Shown here piece by piece: positions 57,490-64,000 of a DNA stretch of 64,000 nt. Source of the DNA: Pholis gunnellus (lineage: Eukaryota; Chordata; Actinopteri; Perciformes; Pholidae); assembly GCA_910591455.2 (NCBI GenBank), contig OU342815.1, positions 22,791,424-22,855,423 on the forward strand, given 5' to 3'. The notes beneath the pieces are model-generated. The model was not told where the DNA came from, ran no database searches, and saw only the letters and a list, made by a program, of their open reading frames with translations. Positions within the stretch are counted from its first letter, which is position 1. Each line of letters starts with the position of its first letter. The position numbers were made by a program, and so were the translations under genes.

Positions 57490-60400
57490 TCATCCAAACA
57501 CGCACACGGTGCCCGAGGCCAGCCGGTGTTTGTACTCGTAGAGGTAGTAGGAGGCCGGGGGGAAGTTGCACTTCATCTCCATCCTGCCCGGCACCACGTG
57601 GACCGCCACGCCGGACCCCAGCCCCTCCTGCAGCTTGCTCAGCATGCGCGAGGCCAGGTAGCACCGCGCTCTGCCCGGGTCCTCCTCGATGGACGCGTAC
57701 ACCTCCGGCGGCGGGTTGGGGATCTTCCATTCCAGGTCCACGATGAGCTGGTGGATGCGGCTCTTGTCCAGCGACGTCGGGGTGTCGCGGTAGCACGCCA
57801 CCACGTGGGGGACGGGCGCTTCGGACGCCACAGAAATCAAATTGTTGAGCTGCTGCTGCTGTTGTTGCGGCGGCGCAACTTCCTTTCCGTCCTCCGGCTC
57901 CTCGTCCTTCTCGTCCTTCTCGTCTTTCTCGTCCTCCGTTGGTCCCACGGCGGGGTGGAGCATCACCGCCCAGCGCAGCCAATCGTAGTTCTTCTCCAGC
58001 GTCTTCAGGATGCTCGCCGCTGCCTCCTCTGGGGGCGCGCGGTTCTGCACGGCCTCTTGGAGCTGCTGCCGCACGTCACCCTCCGCCTGCTCCAGGAAGT
58101 AGGCCGAGCAGCGGCCTCCCTGGTTCTTCATCTTCCTGTAGAGGGCGCCCATGCGGTCGGACCAGGTCTTCATCAGCAGGGCCTGGTCTCTGCCCGTCAG
58201 AGACGCCTGCGTGAAGAGGCACAGCAGACCGGTGCCCAGGACGAAGTTAATCTGTCGAGAGTAATGAGAGGAAAAAGATAAAAGCCTTCAAATAGTGCTC
58301 AGAAATAGCTCATGACATGTGTTTCACCCTGCAGGAAGAACCAGATGGTTCGTTTTGCCACATGAACGCTATTAGAATTAAAGCTGGGCTTTGCAGATTT
58401 TCAGTTTGCCCAAAGAAGTCATTTTAAGTGAATGTTCTAAATACTCATAAATAACTTTTTGACCTCGGGAACTAAAAGTCCTGTTAACACATTGTTATGT
58501 GCTTCTCAACAACATCTGAGGAACCACAGGAATTGTCAACATATTCACTGTAATTGATTCCTGTATAAAGAATGGACGATCTGTTGAGTGTTTTTGTGTC
58601 GTTATTCTTCTGCTTTTGTTTGTATCCGACCACGTTGAGACAATAAGCAAATAAAGTCACGCTTTATTTATGGTGTTCTCTCTGTTGACACTAGAAACAA
58701 CCTGCGGATTATATAGTTGCAGCAGTACTCTGGTTACAGGTCGGTATGACCCAGAAACCAAAACTGAAACCACAGTGAAGCCAATGCGTAAGTGTCTTAA
58801 ACCTGCATTCTCTCTAGTGACCACCAGGGGGCGACTCCTCTGGTTGTATAGAAGTCTATGAGAAAATGACTCTACTTCTCTCTTGATTTATTACCTCAGT
58901 AAACATCGTAAACATGAGTTTATGGTCTCAATCTCTAGTTTCAAGTCTTCTTCAATACAGCATGATGTTCATTTAGTAAATGATGGTCCATTTAGAGTCA
59001 CACAGACCATAAAGCAGGGGATGCTTTAGGGGCGGGGCTACACGGTGATTGACAGGTCTCTACCAGAGACGTATACGGCGTCTCTACGTCACTCAGTCCA
59101 AACAAGGTCACTTCCTGTTCACTGGTTGCAAAAAAACAAGATGGCGACGGCCAAAATCCAAGATGGGGATGGGTGACGACCGTCACGACGACTTCTTATT
59201 TACAATCTTTGAACACAACACAGACGTCTTTGACATAATGTCAACACAGTGAGTTCATCACATTCTGTCGATAATGTTATTCATTTTTTTTGTGTTTTAA
59301 ACAAATATTCTGGCCTTATCTTCCACGTTACCCGTAAGAACACAACGTGGGCTGTTAGTTTCTACACATCACGGAGGATCTGTGGAGGAGAAAGTTCTGA
59401 GTTCAGGGTAGTTTACATCAAACTCATGCCGAGCACCGCTTTATGGTTGTTGTTTATGAGACACTGTGTTGTCTTCAGCGGAGCACCGAACCATCTGGGA
59501 TCTTTTGTCGAGCAGAGGCTGGTTATGACTGTTTTGGCTCATTCTCTTAAACTGAAGTGAGCCCTGTGAGATCCAGGGTCTGCAGAGCTTTTGGTGACGT
59601 TACAGAGGATTTCAGACGTGCACAGTTGTTTGATTTCTCATCATATCATACGTGGGTTTTGTCTGATTTTCCTGTGTTCATGTCGCAGCATTAACTTATC
59701 ACCCGCGCCGTGTTGACACATGATAAGTTCTTCAAGGTTAAAGAAACACGGCTGCGGTTCCTTTGCTCAACGAGGTCGGGTTCTCCGGTCTGGAGTCCAC
59801 AGCGGTGACTTTGATCACGAGATTCCCCTCAGAGTGAAAAACACACAATGAAGCTCGGCTGGTTATTATCGAGTTGTTCGCTATGGCTGCACAGGGAAGG
59901 AAATTCGTTTTTTGTGCTCCTCAGTGCATTTATGCAGCCGAGTCCTCGAAAATAGAACAACTCAAACTAATCACTCGTTCAGCACCAGTTTGAAGCAGAA
60001 ATTGCTTCAGCGCTGAGGCGGATCATGAGAGTTTTTAGGAGGAAAAGCATGTCTGTCTTTAGAACAGCAGCTGTGTTGAATGACTTTGTTTCTTTAAATG
60101 TCCCCTAAAACAACGGCACATATAGAGTTTAATACATCAACCAAATCAACAACGTTAGATGTTCTCATGTGAAATAATATTGATAAATAGCTGCTATTTG
60201 TAACTCTGAGCCGACAACAGAATATGAGACAACAGGCGCCTGTTTTGTGTCAATTTATGGTCGTTTTGTGTTTCTTTTAAGCTATTTTGTGTCTATTTCT
60301 AGTCAATTTGTGTACTTTTGTGGCCATTTTGTGTCTCTTCGTAGTCACTTTGTGTCTCTCTAGTTGTAGATGTATAGTTGATGGCACATGTAGAGTTTAA

Positions 60401-61421
60401 TAAATGCAGGTTAAAACCAGGTCAGGCTTATTATTAAAAGATAATCATTTTACATAACGAGCAAGCCGGTGAATTCTGCAGTATCTATTAAGGTCCATTT
60501 ATTCGCATGTGTGTCTTGCTCAAGGGCACCAGGGCAGATGGAGTCATGGAAATTGACCATCCAGGGTCACTCAGCATTATTTTGGTCAATTTAACATAAG
60601 AAATGAAAGAAAGCTCCATTTGACCGTATGCAAAAAAAGGAAATATGTGCACTGAAGCGTGTCACACTTTAGTCACAGTTATGTAACGTTGTTGCTTTAA
60701 ATTTCCTGTTTTAAGTTGAAGTTTAAAACCCGAGCAGCTCCTCTTACTGGATCATAAAGTGTGTTCCCGTACCAGGAGGCCAAAGGGAATTTGCCAACTC
60801 AGCACACAGAGAAAGACAACAGAAGGTCACAGCTCTGCTAGATTAAATATTCAGTTTATTTTCACCATAAAGATGGATGCAGCGTGCTCCGTTCCCCCCC
60901 ACAGGACCTCCACGTTGTTTTTTCTTCTTTTCTGTCAAATCTATGTTTGTGGTCTGAGAGCTGAATATTTAATCCTGTACAGCTGTGTTCCTCAACGCTT
61001 TTCTGTTTCTTATAAACTTGTCCCCGGGGAAGATTTACTTCATTTGCATAATAGTTGATGAAATGATGTCTGACGTAGCTTCTTAATACTTCTTAATACT
61101 GGAAGTATTTTTAATGTTTTTTAAATTGACTCGGTTACGTTGTTCTCTTAACTTTTACTTTCTTTTAACTTGTCTTGTTTCGTGTTGTCTGTCTGCAACT
61201 ATGTGTCTCTGATGCTGCTGCCGGTCTTGGCCAGGTCTCCCTTGAAAAAGAGATTTTTAATCTCAATGGGACTTTCCTGGTTAAATAAAGGTTAAATAAA
61301 AATAAAAAATAAAAGAATAAACTGGATATTGATCAGTGGGACGTGCAGTTGAAAAGAAGTTTGTCCGAATGTCCTTCTACTTTCTGTCATTTTTCCTCCT
61401 TGAGTGTGTGTGTGTGTGTGT

Positions 61422-61482
<61 letters not shown>

Positions 61483-63145
61483 AGATTGCTGCGTCATCTC
61501 AGGCTTCCTGCAGGAGTGTGTGTCCTTGTATAATGAGTTGTGAAATGGAACTTTTAATGACCCCCTGCAGGGAGACAAGTTGAACACAGAGACCCCCCCC
61601 CCCCACACACACACACACAGAGACCCCCCCCCCCCCTCCACCTGTCTCACCGACCTTGACACAGAACTCCCTCAGCTCCCAGCGTTTGGGCTTGCGGCTC
61701 AGGATGAGCTCCTCCAGCAGCGTGGGCTGGTCGGTGAGCGCCGACACGCCCATCAGGCGGCTGTAGAGCGCCGTCAGCTGCCTCTCCAGCCGGTAGTCCT
61801 GCACGTACTGCAGGAACACCTCCGTCTCCTTCTTGGTGAAGTCTGACTGGGCCCTCACCTGGAACAAGCCGGGGGAGAGAGGGTTTATTAATAGTTACAT
61901 GATTTATACAGTGTAATAAACAAATGCTAAATCAACAATTTTAGATATTTTTGCATGGAATAATAAGTAAACATAACTTTTCAACAAGTCTTGTTGTTGT
62001 CAATTTGTTATCTTTGTGGTTGTATTGGGTCTATTTTGTGTTGTTTTGTGTCTCTTTGTGGTCCTTTTATGTCTCTTATAAGTCATGTTGTGTCTCTTTG
62101 TAGTTGTGTTGTGTCTCTTTGTAGTTGTGTTGTGTCTCTTTGTAGTTGTGTTGTGTCTCATGTTTACTGAGAAAGAGTCTTGTTTTATTTCATATTCTTA
62201 CTCCAGAACCTCCACTGATTATTCTTCACTTCAACACATAAACAGCAGTGAGCTCAGCTGATGACAGGGAAAACTTAAGAGATGAACTGATATTTGTACA
62301 TTTTGACATAATTAAATAGAGGAAATAAAAAGCATAAGCCTGTTAATACTGACTGATAGAACTAAACAGATGCTCCAGGCACACATCCGGCCACATATCC
62401 ACATTTACATAATACGCTTAGGATGATGGGTTCAGTCACGCATTAGTTCAGTAAATTGGCAGAACGCTTGTTCCTCCTCAAGGTCAGCTCCGCCTTAAGA
62501 GCCCTGGACCGTGTTTAAAAAATATACTCGTTAGATTTAAAGGAGCTGCATGTTCTCTCTCCATCAAGCAGCAGAACACAGAACACTGTTTAGTTTTTAT
62601 TCTAAATCCTTCTCCCTTTGTTTCGTATCCAACGTCCTGGGGAAGGAAGATAGTCAATCTCAAGAAGTACACATGATATTGTACACCTGCATATTATTTT
62701 ATAAATGTAGCAGCACTGGGCTCCAGTCTCTTCAAACCTTCACAATAAAACACTCCCTTAAGCTGAATACCCTCCAAAATAAAAGCAGCTGCCTCTACTA
62801 AGCGTCCCTGAAAGGGTCTGTTTGCTCACCGCCGTGCCCAGCTGGTAGTACACCACGGCCAGGTCGTCCTCCAGCCGGTGGACCTCCTGGTCGTCCAGCA
62901 GGCCGTGACCCGACGCTCCCAGCTCCTGATCGATGTGGTCCAGGTTCTTCTTGGCCAACTCGCTCTCCTCTGCTGTGGCGCTGCCGCCCAGATAGGAGCA
63001 GATGCCCTGGACCAGGACCCTGAACAAAAACATCATTTACAGATCTGCACATGGAAAAGTATAATGTTTTATTTTTAGCAGTTTAAACTCACCTCACAGT
63101 CTGCATGTAGCCCACTGGCTCCAAAACCTTTCCAAACATCGCCAT
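57490..63145 (-). CDS. Rapunzel-family-like protein
   Basis: Minus-strand exons in order: 63145-63093, 63019-62830, 61858-61655 and 58251-57490, with phases agreeing, giving 402 residues. There is no signal peptide; the only strongly hydrophobic stretch is NFVLGTGLLCLFTQASLTG (starting near residue 151). The N-terminal part is predicted mostly helical. The order helix, YxLERQLTALYSRLMG, FCVK, short hydrophobic segment, TGRDQ, WSDRMGALYRKMK, then YDWLRWAV recalls the fish rapunzel (rpz) family. Zebrafish rpz mutants show overgrown, over-mineralised fins and skeleton; the molecular function is unknown. An acidic KDE-repeat stretch followed by six glutamines separates this region from a C-terminal domain ending TVCVFG. 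The exon 3 donor is AAG|GTCGGT; the stronger-looking GTGAGA four bases on would create a stop. The family call is from memory of the pattern, with no alignment, so it is moderate. It is tail-to-tail with the channel gene. Confidence 0.6.
58800..59175 (-). repeat. Interspersed element copy F (most complete)
   Basis: Inverted relative to copies A-D. It spans from TGGCGACGGCCAAAATCC and the CAGGAAGTGACC box to the CCCCCTGGTGG end (reverse-complement sense), about 375 bases. No terminal inverted repeats or coding frame are obvious, so it is a non-autonomous element of uncertain class. Confidence 0.8.
61200..61316 (+). mobile_element. 3' tail of an L2-like LINE
   Basis: TTGGCCAGGTCTCCCTTGAA, AAGAGATTTTTAATCTCAATG and GGGACTTTCCTGGTTAAATA, followed by repeated AAATAAAGGTTAAATAAA, is the common fish L2-type LINE tail. 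The coding part is absent. Confidence 0.75.
61402..61481 (+). repeat. TG microsatellite
   Basis: About 40 TG units with one GAG interruption near 61426. Confidence 0.9.
61859..62829 (-). other. Rapunzel-like gene intron 2 with 21-bp repeats
   Basis: About 62040-62165 holds degenerate to perfect 21-bp units (GTTGTGTCTCTTTGTAGTTGT), related to 60240-60370 and 63690-63770. The rest is unremarkable. Confidence 0.6.
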
Positions 63146-64000
63146 GGCTCCAGAACTAAGAATAAAACGGGAAAATATGAATAAATAAGAAAACAGTTAA
63201 CGCCACATTTTTGATGACCGGTGTACATTTTGCCGTTATTTAGAAATGACTGGATTTGTTCTAAATCTAGCTCAACAAACTTGAGCTCTTTTTTTAAACT
63301 CACCTTGTTTGTTCCGTTTGTACCGACCTTCACTGTGTGTCCAGTATTTATACACCTGAGGAACCAGGTCTGATAAGAGTTCTCCTTCAGAGGAGGAAGT
63401 ACAATCAGTGGTGGACTGTATTTAAACTAGTAGTTTAGCTACATTTTGCAGCCGCCGGCTTATATTTTCATAGTGTTTGAAGTAGTTAAAAGACTTTTCT
63501 GACTGTTTTAACAATATAAATATGTAAATGCGGTATTTCAGTTCCTTTTTCATTTGTATATTTAATGTTTAATTATGGCCTATTATTCCTGAGTACTACA
63601 ATAACTAGAAGGGCACTCAGAGAGCACTGACCTGCAATACCCAATATTAAAACGCTCATGAAATGTCATTTGTTATACTCCAAAATTCTCCTTGTGGTGT
63701 TTTGTATCTCTTTGTGGTGTTTTTTTATTTATTTTTAGTAGTTTTTTTGTCTCTTTGTGGGTAAACTAGTTACATGTTACAGTAGCTTGCTGGTAGTTGA
63801 ACTACATTCTTATTTATTATAGTTTACATTCAAATTGTTGTCATTATTTGGATGTTGTGCTCTTGTTTAGAAAACCCATTTACATTCAGATTCAAGTAGT
63901 TTTTGATCGACTCATTTAATAATCTGTTGTTGATTTTGGCTCCTCACTCCTGAAACTTTCTAAACTCTTTCACTTTTATTTGACTTTCCTGTAGTTGTGT
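63146..64000. other. Upstream of the rapunzel-like gene
   Basis: It should hold the promoter and 5' UTR. A degenerate dispersed repeat (GTGGTGGACTGTATTTAAAC to AATAACTAGAAGGGCACTC, about 63408-63620) and a TTTTGTATCTCTTTGTGG-type repeat (63690-63770) are visible. No upstream exon can be called. Confidence 0.5.

Larger units (their letters stand above)
58252..61654 (-). other. Rapunzel-like gene intron 3
   Basis: A 3.4-kb intron. It holds interspersed element copy F (58800-59175, inverted, the most complete), a TTTTGTGTCTCTTTGTAGTC-type degenerate repeat (60240-60370), an L2-type retroelement tail (61200-61316), a TG array (61402-61481) and C runs with CA (61594-61637) just before exon 3 in plus coordinates. 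Confidence 0.6.

Overview
The window is nuclear DNA from a ray-finned (teleost) fish. The genes are vertebrate-type, with many short GT-AG introns. The spaces are filled with CA/GA microsatellites, minisatellites and short dispersed repeats typical of fish genomes. No prokaryotic, organellar or CRISPR sequence is visible. I recognise seven protein-coding genes and joined their exons by hand, checking reading phase at every junction.

Layout, left to right. (1) 634-9489 (+): a BTB-BACK-Kelch Cullin-3 adaptor of the KLHL9/KLHL13 type; its 5' end lies outside the window. (2) 12521-15956 (+): 3-beta-hydroxysteroid dehydrogenase/isomerase (hsd3b1-like), full length in three exons. (3) 17905-25508 (+): pla1a, a secreted phosphatidylserine-specific phospholipase A1, in eleven coding exons. 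(4) 27554-34682 (-): popdc2, a cAMP-binding Popeye membrane protein, in four exons including a small last exon that is easy to miss. (5) 38631-38916 (-): cox17, the mitochondrial copper chaperone. (6) 44057-55562 (+): a short HCN-like channel with the hallmarks of the HCNL1 proton-channel family, in ten exons. (7) 57490-63145 (-): a rapunzel-family-like protein in four exons.

Genes 3, 4 and 5 match a block that is also contiguous in human (PLA1A-POPDC2-COX17 at 3q13.33), so this is ancestral vertebrate linkage. The genes do not form a pathway. They cover steroid synthesis, lysophospholipid production, muscle cAMP signalling, copper delivery to cytochrome oxidase, ion conduction and protein ubiquitination. 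pla1a/popdc2 and the channel/rapunzel-like gene are tail-to-tail pairs.

The most interesting object is the HCN-like channel. It has methionine in place of an S4 gating arginine, SYG in place of the GYG filter, a cyclic-nucleotide-binding domain lacking the key arginine, and almost nothing after that domain. Its introns carry two large 10-bp minisatellites (about 0.8 and 1.9 kb) and a 45-base G run. Other notable structure: a block duplicated between the two hsd3b introns, a roughly 640-bp dispersed element flanking popdc2 on both sides, and six copies of one short interspersed element.
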